From positions 1 to 33,985 of the forward strand of contig CALCTA010000101.1 of assembly GCA_937893945.1 (NCBI GenBank): a stretch of DNA of 33,985 bases. The letters run 5' to 3'. Origin of the DNA: an uncultured Clostridia bacterium. Lineage in GTDB: Bacteria > Bacillota > Clostridia > Oscillospirales > CAG-272. Positions 1 to 7,110 of this stretch are shown piece by piece. A program made the position numbers and the translations under genes. Position 1 is the first letter of the stretch; each line of letters begins with the position of its first letter. The notes beneath the pieces were generated by a model. That model had not been told where the DNA came from and ran no database searches. It saw nothing but the letters and a program-made list of their open reading frames with translations.

Positions 1-1
1 T

Positions 2-1234
2 TTCCCTGAGGAAAACACCATATGGTCGGTTAACTCCGGCTACGGCGGAAACGTTCTTCTCGGTAAGAAGTGCTTCGCTCTCCGTATCGCATCCTACCTC
101 GGACGTAAAGAGGGCTGGATGGCTGAGCATATGCTCATTCTCGGCGTTGAGTATCCCGACGGTGAAACAAAGTATATTTGTGCCGCTTTCCCCTCTGCTT
201 GCGGAAAGACCAACCTCGCAATGCTTATCCCGCCTGAGCTTTACAGAAACAGCGGTTATAAGGTATGGTGCGTAGGCGACGATATCGCTTGGCTCCGTGT
301 CGGTGAGGACGGAAGACTTTGGGCAGTTAACCCCGAGAATGGATTCTTCGGCGTTGCTCCCGGTACTAACCTCAACTCCAACCCCAACGCTCTTTATACT
401 ACAATGAAGGATACCATCTTCACAAACGTAGTTCATAATCTTGATAACAACACTGTTTGGTGGGAAGGCCTTGACAAGAATCCTCCTACAAACGCTATCG
501 ACTGGAAGGGCAACGTATGGGATTGCACCAAGTACGACAAGAAGGATAAGTCCACCTGCGGCGCTCATCCCAACAGCCGTTTCACAGCTCTCGCTGCAAA
601 CTGCCCCTGCCTCTCCTCTGAGTTCAACAACCCCAATGGTGTTCCGGTATCCGCTATCGTATTCGGCGGCCGCCGCGCAAAGACCGCTCCCCTCGTTTAC
701 CAGTCCACAAGCTGGCAGAACGGTGCGTTTGTTGGCTCTATCATGGCTTCCGAGACAACTGCTGCGGCAGCAGGTGCTGTCGGCGTAGTTCGCCGCGACC
801 CCATGGCTATGAGACCCTTCGTTGGTTACGATATGGGCGACTACTGGGCACATTGGCTCAAGATGGGTACTCTTATCCCCAATCCTCCCAAGATATTCCA
901 CGTAAACTGGTTCAGAACCGATGCTGACGGCAACTTCATCTGGCCCGGCTTTGGCGATAATATGAGAGTTCTTATGTGGATCCTCGCTCGTTGTGAGGGC
1001 AAGGTAGAGGCTGACATCACTCCTATCGGTTACGTTCCTCACGCAGAGGATATCAATATCGAGGGACTTGAGGGCATCACAGTTGACACCATCCGTGAGC
1101 TTCTCAGTGTTGACAAGGCTTCTTGGCTTGAGGATATCGCTAATATCAAGGAGTTCTATGCACAGGTCGGCGACAGAGTTCCTAATGCTATGTATGATGA
1201 GCTTGCTGCTCTTGAGGCAAGACTTAAGGCGTAA
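2..1234 (+). CDS. pckG: Phosphoenolpyruvate carboxykinase (GTP), 5' end missing
   Basis: GTP-dependent PEP carboxykinase interconverts oxaloacetate + GTP with PEP + CO2 + GDP in the cytosol. The reading frame is open to the left window edge (first full codon at base 2), so the N-terminal third is missing; about 411 residues are visible against roughly 600 for the family. Visible motifs are the GTP-PEPCK P-loop FPSACGKTN (codons at 188-214) with the family's catalytic cysteine next to the phosphate-binding lysine, and the metal-binding GDDIAW. The aromatic, nucleotide-binding C-terminal region (WWEGLDK, FGGRR, WFRTDADG) matches the GTP type and not the ATP type. The first in-frame ATG (119) is internal and not the start. 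A hairpin terminator follows 18 bases after the stop. In a fermenter this enzyme may run toward oxaloacetate, feeding C4-acid metabolism, which fits the decarboxylase operon at 18495-23493; that link is inference. Confidence 0.96.
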   Translation, partial: FPEENTIWSVNSGYGGNVLLGKKCFALRIASYLGRKEGWMAEHMLILGVEYPDGETKYICAAFPSACGKTNLAMLIPPELYRNSGYKVWCVGDDIAWLRVGEDGRLWAVNPENGFFGVAPGTNLNSNPNALYTTMKDTIFTNVVHNLDNNTVWWEGLDKNPPTNAIDWKGNVWDCTKYDKKDKSTCGAHPNSRFTALAANCPCLSSEFNNPNGVPVSAIVFGGRRAKTAPLVYQSTSWQNGAFVGSIMASETTAAAAGAVGVVRRDPMAMRPFVGYDMGDYWAHWLKMGTLIPNPPKIFHVNWFRTDADGNFIWPGFGDNMRVLMWILARCEGKVEADITPIGYVPHAEDINIEGLEGITVDTIRELLSVDKASWLEDIANIKEFYAQVGDRVPNAMYDELAALEARLKA

Positions 1235-1252
1235 AAAGCATATAAAGAATAA

Positions 1253-1284
1253 AAAGCCCTCGGAATTTGTTTTCCGAGGGCTTT
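1253..1284. terminator. Hairpin terminator after pckG
   Basis: A 13-bp perfect stem (1253-1265 with 1272-1284, arm AAAGCCCTCGGAA) with a 6-nt loop lies 18 bases after the pckG stop. The stem ends in A:T pairs, so either strand ends in a short U-run. No gene converges on it from the right. Confidence 0.85.
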
Positions 1285-1404
1285 GAATTTCGTGAATAAA
1301 AAGTGTAATATTTGTCGATAATGCATAAAGTTGCTCAAAAAAACCGCACCAAAACAGAAAATATTGTGCAAAAGGTAGAAAATGAGGGGTTGCAATTATG
1401 CGAC

Positions 1405-1433
1405 TTGACAAATAAAAAGAAAAATGATATAAT
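1405..1433 (+). promoter_or_regulatory. Sigma-A promoter of the str operon
   Basis: TTGACA at 1405-1410, a 17-base spacer, and TATAAT at 1428-1433 with an extended -10 TG at 1425-1426. Both hexamers are perfect consensus, as expected for the ribosomal protein and elongation factor operon that follows. The leader to rpsL is about 70 nt and I see no leader structure in it. The roughly 120 bases between the pckG terminator and this promoter hold no recognisable feature. Confidence 0.9.
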
Positions 1434-1512
1434 AGACTGTAATCGTTTGAAAGCAAGTAGGACGGTTAACAAATAAACATTAAATTCTGAAAGAAGGAGG
1501 AAAACAGGTAGA

Positions 1513-1929
1513 ATGCCAACGTTTAACCAGCTTGTAAAACAGGGTCGTCAGGATAAGGTTTATAAGTCTAAGGCTCCCGTTCTTCAAAAGGGATTCAACT
1601 CTTTGAACAACGTTCCTACAGACCAGTCATCTCCCCAGAAGAGAGGCGTTTGCACAAAGGTATCCACCACCAGCCCTAAGAAGCCTAACTCCGCGCTCCG
1701 TAAGATCGCAAGAGTAAGACTTACCAACGGTATGGACGCAACCACCTATATTCCCGGTATCGGACACAACCTTCAGGAGCACTCGGTAGTTCTTATCCGA
1801 GGCGGAAGAGTTCGTGACCTCCCCGGTGTGCGTTATCACATCATTCGTGGTACACTCGATGCACAGGGCGTTGCAAACCGTAACCAGAGCCGTTCCAAGT
1901 ACGGCGCAAAGAGACCGAAGAAGAAGTAA
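1513..1929 (+). CDS. rpsL: 30S ribosomal protein S12
   Basis: S12 sits at the decoding centre of the 30S subunit and affects translational accuracy. The 138-residue length, the Firmicutes-type insertion before SPQKRGVC, TTSPKKPNSALRK and GHNLQEHSVVLIRGG are clear S12 signatures. The lysine equivalent to E. coli K43 is kept (Lys56), but the position equivalent to K88 is arginine (Arg101, in GGRVRDLPG); K88R is a known streptomycin-resistance change in other bacteria. An AAGGAGG at 1494-1500 lies 12 bases before the ATG, a longer gap than usual, but no closer in-frame start exists. First gene of the str operon (rpsL-rpsG-fusA-tuf). Confidence 0.98.
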   Translation: MPTFNQLVKQGRQDKVYKSKAPVLQKGFNSLNNVPTDQSSPQKRGVCTKVSTTSPKKPNSALRKIARVRLTNGMDATTYIPGIGHNLQEHSVVLIRGGRVRDLPGVRYHIIRGTLDAQGVANRNQSRSKYGAKRPKKK

Positions 1930-2078
1930 TTCGGTTTTTACAAAAAGGTATAAAGCAAATTAAGTCGCATGGCGAGTTTCCTATGAATTTAATGTTTATG
2001 GTGGACCTCCGTGTGCTTACAGAAGAATGCTTTTGAGTACCTATGATTTCATAATTATTAATGAAGGAGGGAAGTACA
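1930..2078 (+). promoter_or_regulatory. rpsL-rpsG spacer, possible translational control region
   Basis: This 149-base spacer is long for two co-transcribed ribosomal protein genes. It holds no credible ORF or terminator. A CCTCC at 2006-2010 can pair with the rpsG ribosome binding site GGAGG at 2066-2070, which would let the leader hide the start. In E. coli S7 represses the str mRNA by binding the S12-S7 spacer; whether this spacer does the same is speculation. Confidence 0.3.
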
Positions 2079-2549
2079 GTGCCGAGAAGAGGTCGTATAT
2101 CCAAAAGAGATGTTTTGCCGGATCCTTTGTACAATTCTAAGCTCGTAACAAAGCTTATCAATAACGTTATGTACGACGGCAAAAAGGGCGTAGCCCAGAA
2201 AATTGTTTATGACGCATTTTCCGCAGTAGAAGCTAAGGTTGGCGAGAACGCACTTGACGTGTTCCAGGCTGCGCTTGAAAATGTAATGCCTGTATTGGAA
2301 GTAAAGGCTCGCCGTGTGGGCGGTTCCACATACCAGGTACCTATGGAGGTAAGAGCAGAGCGCCGTCAGACTCTTGGTCTGCGTTGGCTCGTAGCTTATT
2401 CCAGAAACCGCGGTGAACGCACAATGGCAGAGCGCCTTGCAGGAGAGATAATCGATGCTAAGAACAGCATGGGTGGAGCTTTCAAGAAGAAAGAAGAAAC
2501 TCACCGTATGGCTGAAGCAAACAAGGCTTTTGCTCACTACAGATATTGA
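2079..2549 (+). CDS. rpsG: 30S ribosomal protein S7
   Basis: S7 binds the 3' major domain of 16S rRNA and nucleates assembly of the 30S head. The start is the GTG at 2079, not the ATG at 2061: the ATG overlaps the GGAGG binding site (2066-2070), while the GTG lies 8 bases after it and gives the conserved N-terminus MPRRGRISKRDVLPDP and the usual 156 residues. Conserved blocks include YNSKLVTKLIN, PVLEVKARRVGGSTYQVP and LRWLV near the middle and a basic C-terminus. fusA follows after 33 bases with its own AAGGAGAG site. Confidence 0.97.
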   Translation: MPRRGRISKRDVLPDPLYNSKLVTKLINNVMYDGKKGVAQKIVYDAFSAVEAKVGENALDVFQAALENVMPVLEVKARRVGGSTYQVPMEVRAERRQTLGLRWLVAYSRNRGERTMAERLAGEIIDAKNSMGGAFKKKEETHRMAEANKAFAHYRY

Positions 2550-2582
2550 TCTGTGCCGTATTAGTAATCAAGGAGAGCTATA

Positions 2583-4706
2583 ATGGCAAGAGAATATTCA
2601 CTTCAGAAAACCAGAAATATCGGTATCATGGCTCACATCGATGCCGGTAAAACAACCACTACCGAGAGAATTCTTTTCTATACCGGTAAGACACACAAGA
2701 TCGGTGAGACACACGAGGGTGCAGCTACCATGGACTGGATGGTTCAGGAGCAGGAGAGAGGTATTACCATTACTTCTGCTGCTACCACTTGCTTCTGGGC
2801 TCACTCCAAGTACCACAACGATCCCGCCGCAGTAAAGGAAAACACCCACAGAGTTAACATCATTGATACTCCCGGACACGTTGACTTCACAGTTGAGGTT
2901 GAGCGTTCGCTCAGAGTACTTGACGGTTCTGTAACTGTTCTTTGCGCTAAGGGAGGCGTTGAGCCTCAGTCCGAGACTGTTTGGCGTCAGGCTGACAAGT
3001 ACGGAGTTCCGCGTATGGCGTATGTCAACAAGATGGACATCACCGGCGCAGATTTCTTCAGAGTTGTCGGAATGATGAAGGACAGACTTCACGCTAACGC
3101 AGTTCCGATCCAGCTCCCTATAGGTAAGGAGATGACCTTCAGAGGTATCGTTGACCTTATGACTATGGAAGCTGACGTTTACTACGATGACCTTGGTAAA
3201 GATATGAGAGTCGAGGAAATTCCCGAAGACATGAAGGATCTTGCTGAGGAATATCGCGAGAAGATGATCGAGTCTATCTGCGAGACCGATGAAGAGCTTA
3301 TGGAGAAGTACTTTGGCGGCGAGGAGATCACGGTTGACGAGCTTAAGGCAGCACTCAGAAAGGCTACCATAGCTAACCAGATCGTTCCCGTTGTCTGCGG
3401 AACTTCTTACAGAAACAAGGGCGTACAGAAGCTGCTTGACGCAGTTGTTGATTATATGCCTTCTCCTCTTGACATTCCTGCGATCAAGGGTATCGACCCT
3501 GAGTCAGGTGAAGAGGATGAGAGAAAGGCTTCTGATGATGAGCCCTTCTCCGCACTTGCATTCAAGATCATGACCGACCCGTTCGTTGGAAAGCTTTGCT
3601 TCTTCCGTGTTTACTCCGGTAAGATCGAGGCTGGTACCACTGCGTACAACTCCAGCAAGGGCTCCAGAGAGCGTTTCGGACGTATTCTTCAGATGCATGC
3701 TAACGACCGTAAGGATATAGACGTATGCTACAGCGGTGATATCGCGGCTGTTTCGGGCGTAAAGAATACCACCACGGGTGATACCTTCTGCGACGAAAAG
3801 CATCCTATTATCCTTGAAAATATGGAATTCCCCGAGCCTGTTATCAGCGTAGCTATCGAGCCTAAGACTCGTGCAGGTCAGGAGAAGATGGGTATCGCTC
3901 TTTCTAAGCTTGCTGAGGAAGACCCCACCTTCCGTACCTACACCGACGAGGAGACCGGTCAGACTATCATCGCAGGTATGGGTGAGCTCCACCTTGAAAT
4001 TATCGTTGACAGACTTCTTCGTGAGTTCAAGGTAGAGGCTAACATCGGTAAGCCTCAGGTTGCATACAAGGAGACCGTGCGTAAGAAGGTTGACCATGAG
4101 TGCAAGTATAAGCGTCAGTCCGGTGGTTCCGGTCAGTACGGACACGTTAAGATCATTCTTGAGCCTAACGAGCCCGGCAAGGGATATGAGTTTATCAACG
4201 CTGTTACAGGCGGTGCTATCCCGAAGGAATTCATCGAGCCTGTTAACCAGGGTATTCAGGGCGCAATGCAGAACGGTGTTCTTGCAGGTTACAACGTAGT
4301 TGACGTAAAGGTAACACTTTACGATGGATCTTACCACGAGGTTGACTCCTCTGAAATGGCGTTCAAGATCGCAGGATCTATGGCGTTCAAGGAGGCAATG
4401 AGAAAGGCAGATCCTGTTCTTACCGAGCCGATCACCAAGGTTGTTGCAATCGTTCCCGATGAGTATCTCGGAAGCGTTATGGGCGGCTTTAACTCCCGCC
4501 GTGGACAGATCCAGTCTATGGAATCTGCTAACGGTGTTCAGGAAGTTACAGCAATGGTTCCTCTGTCCGAAATGTTCGGATATGCTACCGACCTTCGTTC
4601 CATGACTCAGGGCCGTGGAGTTTACTCCATGGAACCCAGCCACTTTGCAGAAGTTCCTAAGTCCATTCAGGAACAGATCGTTTCTGCAAGAGCAAAAAAT
4701 AACTAA
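2583..4706 (+). CDS. fusA: Translation elongation factor G
   Basis: EF-G is the GTPase that drives tRNA-mRNA translocation and, with RRF, ribosome recycling. The 707 residues contain the G1 motif AHIDAGKTTTTE near residue 17, RGITITSAATT (switch I), DTPGHVDFT (G3) and NKMD (G4), followed by EF-G domains II-V, ending in QGRGVYSMEPSHFAEVP. It is slightly longer than the usual 690-700 because of an extra stretch of about a dozen residues between TTCFW and HRVNIIDTPGH in the G domain. Third gene of the str operon; the 47-base gap to tuf has no terminator. Classical EF-G is the best call, not a tetracycline-protection protein, because of synteny and full conservation. Confidence 0.98.
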   Translation: MAREYSLQKTRNIGIMAHIDAGKTTTTERILFYTGKTHKIGETHEGAATMDWMVQEQERGITITSAATTCFWAHSKYHNDPAAVKENTHRVNIIDTPGHVDFTVEVERSLRVLDGSVTVLCAKGGVEPQSETVWRQADKYGVPRMAYVNKMDITGADFFRVVGMMKDRLHANAVPIQLPIGKEMTFRGIVDLMTMEADVYYDDLGKDMRVEEIPEDMKDLAEEYREKMIESICETDEELMEKYFGGEEITVDELKAALRKATIANQIVPVVCGTSYRNKGVQKLLDAVVDYMPSPLDIPAIKGIDPESGEEDERKASDDEPFSALAFKIMTDPFVGKLCFFRVYSGKIEAGTTAYNSSKGSRERFGRILQMHANDRKDIDVCYSGDIAAVSGVKNTTTGDTFCDEKHPIILENMEFPEPVISVAIEPKTRAGQEKMGIALSKLAEEDPTFRTYTDEETGQTIIAGMGELHLEIIVDRLLREFKVEANIGKPQVAYKETVRKKVDHECKYKRQSGGSGQYGHVKIILEPNEPGKGYEFINAVTGGAIPKEFIEPVNQGIQGAMQNGVLAGYNVVDVKVTLYDGSYHEVDSSEMAFKIAGSMAFKEAMRKADPVLTEPITKVVAIVPDEYLGSVMGGFNSRRGQIQSMESANGVQEVTAMVPLSEMFGYATDLRSMTQGRGVYSMEPSHFAEVPKSIQEQIVSARAKNN

Positions 4707-4753
4707 TTAAAACTTTAAAAAATAAAAATAACAATTAATGGAGGATTTTCAAA

Positions 4754-5959
4754 ATGGCAAAGGCTACATTTGAACGTACAAAGCCCCACGTTAACATTGG
4801 TACCATCGGTCACGTTGACCATGGTAAGACCACCCTTACCGCAGCTATCACCAAGACCCTCGGTCTCCAGAACGGTAACGTTGAGTTCATGGCATATGAC
4901 CAGATCGACAACGCTCCCGAGGAGAGAGCAAGAGGTATCACAATCAACACCAGACACGTTGAGTACGAGACTGAGAACCGTCACTACGCTCACGTTGACT
5001 GCCCCGGCCACGCTGACTATGTTAAGAACATGATCACCGGTGCAGCTCAGATGGACGGTGCTATCCTCGTTGTTGCAGGTACAGACGGACCTCTTCAGCA
5101 GACCAGAGAGCACGTTCTTCTCGCTCGTCAGGTTGGCGTTCCTGCAATCGTTGTATTCATGAACAAGACTGACCTCGTTGATGACGATGAGCTTCTTGAC
5201 CTCGTAGAGATGGAGATCAGAGATCTTCTTTCTTCCTACGATTTCCCCGGCGACGATACTCCTATCGTTCGCGGTTCTGCTCGTGACGCACTTGAGTCCG
5301 CTAGCACCGACGTTTCTTCTCCCGAGTATGCTCCTATCCTTGAGCTCATGAACGAAGTAGATAGCTTCATTCCTACTCCTGAGCGTCAGGCTGACCTCGC
5401 ATTCCTTATGCCCGTAGAGGACGTATTCTCCATCTCCGGACGTGGTACTGTTGCAACCGGTAGAGTTGAGCGTGGTACCGTTAAGGTTGGCGACGTTGTT
5501 GAGATCGTTGGTCTCACCGAAGAGAAGAAGAACACCACCGTTACCGGTGTTGAGATGTTCCACAAGCTCCTTCCCCAGGCAGAAGCTGGTGATAACATCG
5601 GTGCTCTCCTCCGTGGCGTAGCTAAGGACGAGATCGAGCGTGGACAGGTTCTTGCTAAGCCCGGCTCCGTTCACCCCCACACCAAGTTCGTAGGCCACGT
5701 TTACGTTCTTACCGAGAAGGAAGGCGGCCGTAAGAAGCCCTTCCTCGCAGGTTACAGACCTCAGTTCTACTTCAGAACAACCGACGTTACCGGCGTTATC
5801 GGTCTTCCCGCTGACGTTGAGATGTGCCGCCCTGGCGATAACGTTGATATGACTGTTGAGCTTATCACACCTATCGCTATCGAAGAGGGTCTTCGTTTCG
5901 CTATCCGTGAGGGTGGTAGAACCGTTGGTTCCGGCGTCGTTTCCAGCATCATTGAGTAA
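4754..5959 (+). CDS. tuf: Translation elongation factor Tu
   Basis: EF-Tu delivers aminoacyl-tRNA to the ribosomal A site. The 401 residues show GHVDHGKTT (G1), RGITINT (switch I), DCPGHADYVKNMITG (G3/switch II) and NKTD (G4), then domains II and III ending in GGRTVGSGVVSSIIE. The kirromycin-site block RFAIREGG is unchanged. One deviation stands out: the start of helix C reads DGPLQQTREH, where nearly all EF-Tu proteins have GPMPQTREH. The ribosome binding site GGAGG (4740-4744) lies 9 bases before the ATG. Codon use is strongly biased, as expected for a very highly expressed gene. A strong terminator ends the operon right after. Confidence 0.98.
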   Translation: MAKATFERTKPHVNIGTIGHVDHGKTTLTAAITKTLGLQNGNVEFMAYDQIDNAPEERARGITINTRHVEYETENRHYAHVDCPGHADYVKNMITGAAQMDGAILVVAGTDGPLQQTREHVLLARQVGVPAIVVFMNKTDLVDDDELLDLVEMEIRDLLSSYDFPGDDTPIVRGSARDALESASTDVSSPEYAPILELMNEVDSFIPTPERQADLAFLMPVEDVFSISGRGTVATGRVERGTVKVGDVVEIVGLTEEKKNTTVTGVEMFHKLLPQAEAGDNIGALLRGVAKDEIERGQVLAKPGSVHPHTKFVGHVYVLTEKEGGRKKPFLAGYRPQFYFRTTDVTGVIGLPADVEMCRPGDNVDMTVELITPIAIEEGLRFAIREGGRTVGSGVVSSIIE

Positions 5960-5972
5960 TTAACTCATCTAT

Positions 5973-6004
5973 GGCGCCGAGGAATATTCCTCGGCGCCTT
6001 TTTT
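5973..6004 (+). terminator. Intrinsic terminator of the str operon
   Basis: The 26-base inverted repeat at 5973-5998 (arm GGCGCCGAGGAA) is followed by six T residues at 5999-6004. It lies 13 bases after the tuf stop. The FMN riboswitch begins only five bases downstream. Confidence 0.93.
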
Positions 6005-6008
6005 AAAA

Positions 6009-6127
6009 ATCTTTGGGGATTGGTGAAATTCCATACCGGCGGTATAGTCCGCGAACATAAAGGCTACGCCTTTGTGCCGAGCAGGTGAGATTCCTGCACC
6101 GACGGTAAAGTCCGGATGAGAGAAGAT
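6009..6127 (+). promoter_or_regulatory. FMN riboswitch (RFN element) aptamer
   Basis: The RFN core is easy to recognise: GGTGAAATTCC near 6022, ACCGGCGGTA then AGTCCGCGA near 6034-6053, GGTGAGATTCC near 6084, and CCGACGGTAAAGTCCGGATG at 6099-6118. The closing P1 helix pairs ATCTT (6009-6013) with AAGAT (6123-6127). The downstream gene is a riboflavin transporter, the textbook target. FMN binding should lower expression. Confidence 0.95.
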
Positions 6128-6196
6128 ATACATAAGAATAGTTTTGCTATCGGTATCTTCTCCCGTAACTCTTTTTAGTACAGGGAGAATTTTTTT
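6120..6196 (+). promoter_or_regulatory. FMN riboswitch expression platform: switching hairpins
   Basis: Two mutually exclusive hairpins are visible. The antiterminator pairs 6120-6128 (GAGAAGATA) with 6154-6162 (TATCTTCTC) and uses the same bases as the 3' strand of P1. When FMN stabilises P1, TTCTCCC (6158-6164) is free to pair with GGGAGAA (6183-6189), which is followed by seven T residues (6190-6196) directly before the ATG. This last hairpin is both an intrinsic terminator and a mask over the only plausible ribosome binding site (AGGGAG, 6182-6187), so the switch could act on transcription, translation or both. The pairing is read from sequence; the mechanism is inferred. Confidence 0.8.
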
Positions 6197-6886
6197 ATGA
6201 ATAATAAAGACAAAACAACACAGCGTATCAAAAAAATAACGGCGATAGCGGTATTTGCCGCACTTGCTTACGTTATACACTTCGTTCACATACCCGTAGC
6301 CTTTCTCAACCTTGATTTCAAGGACGTGGTGATGGCTATCGCTGGAATGTACTTTGGCCCCGCGGCAGGCGCGGTGCTTTCGGTGCTTGTCCCTTTGCTT
6401 GAATACCCTACGAGCGAGACAGGACCGTACGGACTTATTATGAATATCCTCAGCAGCGGCGCATTCGTTATCGTCGCGAGCCTGATATATAAATTCAAAA
6501 AGACACTTTCGGGCGCTATAATCGCGCTCTGCTCGGCGACGCTTTCTATGGTTGCGGTGATGATGCTCGCAAACCTCTTTATCACGCCCTACTATATGCA
6601 CGTAACTCAGGCGGAGGTAGTGGCGCTTATACCTACGCTTTTGCTCCCATTCAATGCAGTCAAGGCGGTGCTCAATGCCGCGCTGACGCTCTGTCTCTAT
6701 AAGCCGATATCTACCGTGCTTAAAAAGAGCGGATTTGGCAGAGAAGAGCGACTTGCTTCCGAGGCTCCCGAGGGAAAGCAAAGAGTGATGCGCTCGGTAC
6801 TCGTATGGTGCGTTGGCGGCGTTATAGCAATAGCCGCACTCTGCGTTATTTTCTTCGTACTCGGCGGAAAAATAGCGTTTAATTGA
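6197..6886 (+). CDS. ribU: Riboflavin ECF transporter S component RibU
   Basis: RibU is the membrane subunit that binds riboflavin and works with the shared energy-coupling module (EcfA, EcfA', EcfT), encoded elsewhere. The 229-residue protein has about six hydrophobic segments; the first starts near residue 13 (ITAIAVFAALAYVIHF), followed by VAFLNLDFKDVVMAIAG, a typical S-component signature, and GPYGLIMNILSS. A C-terminal extra hydrophobic segment (about residues 200-225) follows a hydrophilic stretch rich in charged residues, so it is a little longer than the usual 190-210. The FMN riboswitch directly upstream supports riboflavin as substrate. The ATG immediately follows the regulatory hairpin's T-run. 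Confidence 0.93.
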   Translation: MNNKDKTTQRIKKITAIAVFAALAYVIHFVHIPVAFLNLDFKDVVMAIAGMYFGPAAGAVLSVLVPLLEYPTSETGPYGLIMNILSSGAFVIVASLIYKFKKTLSGAIIALCSATLSMVAVMMLANLFITPYYMHVTQAEVVALIPTLLLPFNAVKAVLNAALTLCLYKPISTVLKKSGFGREERLASEAPEGKQRVMRSVLVWCVGGVIAIAALCVIFFVLGGKIAFN

Positions 6887-6900
6887 TAATTTTGAAAAAA

Positions 6901-6941
6901 ACTCGCTCTTTTTTTAAAAATATATTGAAAAAAGAGCGAGT
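6901..6941 (+). terminator. Inverted repeat after ribU
   Basis: A 14-bp perfect inverted repeat (6901-6914 with 6928-6941, arm ACTCGCTCTTTTTT) follows the ribU stop by 14 bases. On the plus strand it lacks a clean T-run after the stem, so termination efficiency is uncertain. Its loop and 3' arm contain the -35 element of the metK promoter. Confidence 0.55.
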
Positions 6942-6953
6942 ATATGATATAAT
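6925..6953 (+). promoter_or_regulatory. Sigma-A promoter of metK
   Basis: TTGAAA at 6925-6930, 17-base spacer, TATAAT at 6948-6953 with an extended -10 TG at 6945-6946. The expected start near 6960 puts the SAM-I aptamer at the very 5' end of the transcript. Confidence 0.85.
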
Positions 6954-6975
6954 ATACAAGATAACGAAATAGATG

Positions 6976-7091
6976 TCTTATCAAGAGTGGTGGAGGGACA
7001 GGCCCAACGAAACCACGGCAACCTGCAAACGTAAGGTGCTAAATCCCGAAGATGAGAAAGAAGGTCTCCGGGGAAAGCTCGGAGATTTTTT
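6976..7091 (+). promoter_or_regulatory. SAM-I riboswitch (S box) with terminator
   Basis: The S-box core is clear: CTTATCAAGAGTGGTGGAGG at 6977-6996, then GGACAGGCCC, AACCACGGCAACC, AAGGTGCTAAATCCC and GATGAGA. P1 pairs TCTTATC (6976-6982) with GATGAGA (7051-7057). A terminator hairpin follows: TCTCCG (7065-7070) with CGGAGA (7080-7085), then six T residues (7086-7091). SAM binding should favour termination ahead of metK, giving end-product feedback. An antiterminator using the 3' strand of P1 is expected but I did not resolve it base by base. Confidence 0.95.
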
Positions 7092-7110
7092 AATGAAAGG
7101 AAAAAGAAGA

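Noticed and set aside
2061..2078. ATG start of rpsG at 2061
   Set aside because: It overlaps the GGAGG ribosome binding site; GTG at 2079 gives the conserved S7 N-terminus.
3504..4643. Minus-strand ORF of 379 codons opposite fusA
   Set aside because: Shadow of the highly biased fusA gene; no binding site or family match.
4715..5698. Minus-strand ORF of 327 codons opposite tuf
   Set aside because: Shadow of tuf for the same reason.
6973..7092. N-terminal extension of metK into the upstream region
   Set aside because: The region is the SAM-I riboswitch and its terminator; the start at 7111 has a binding site and the conserved N-terminus.
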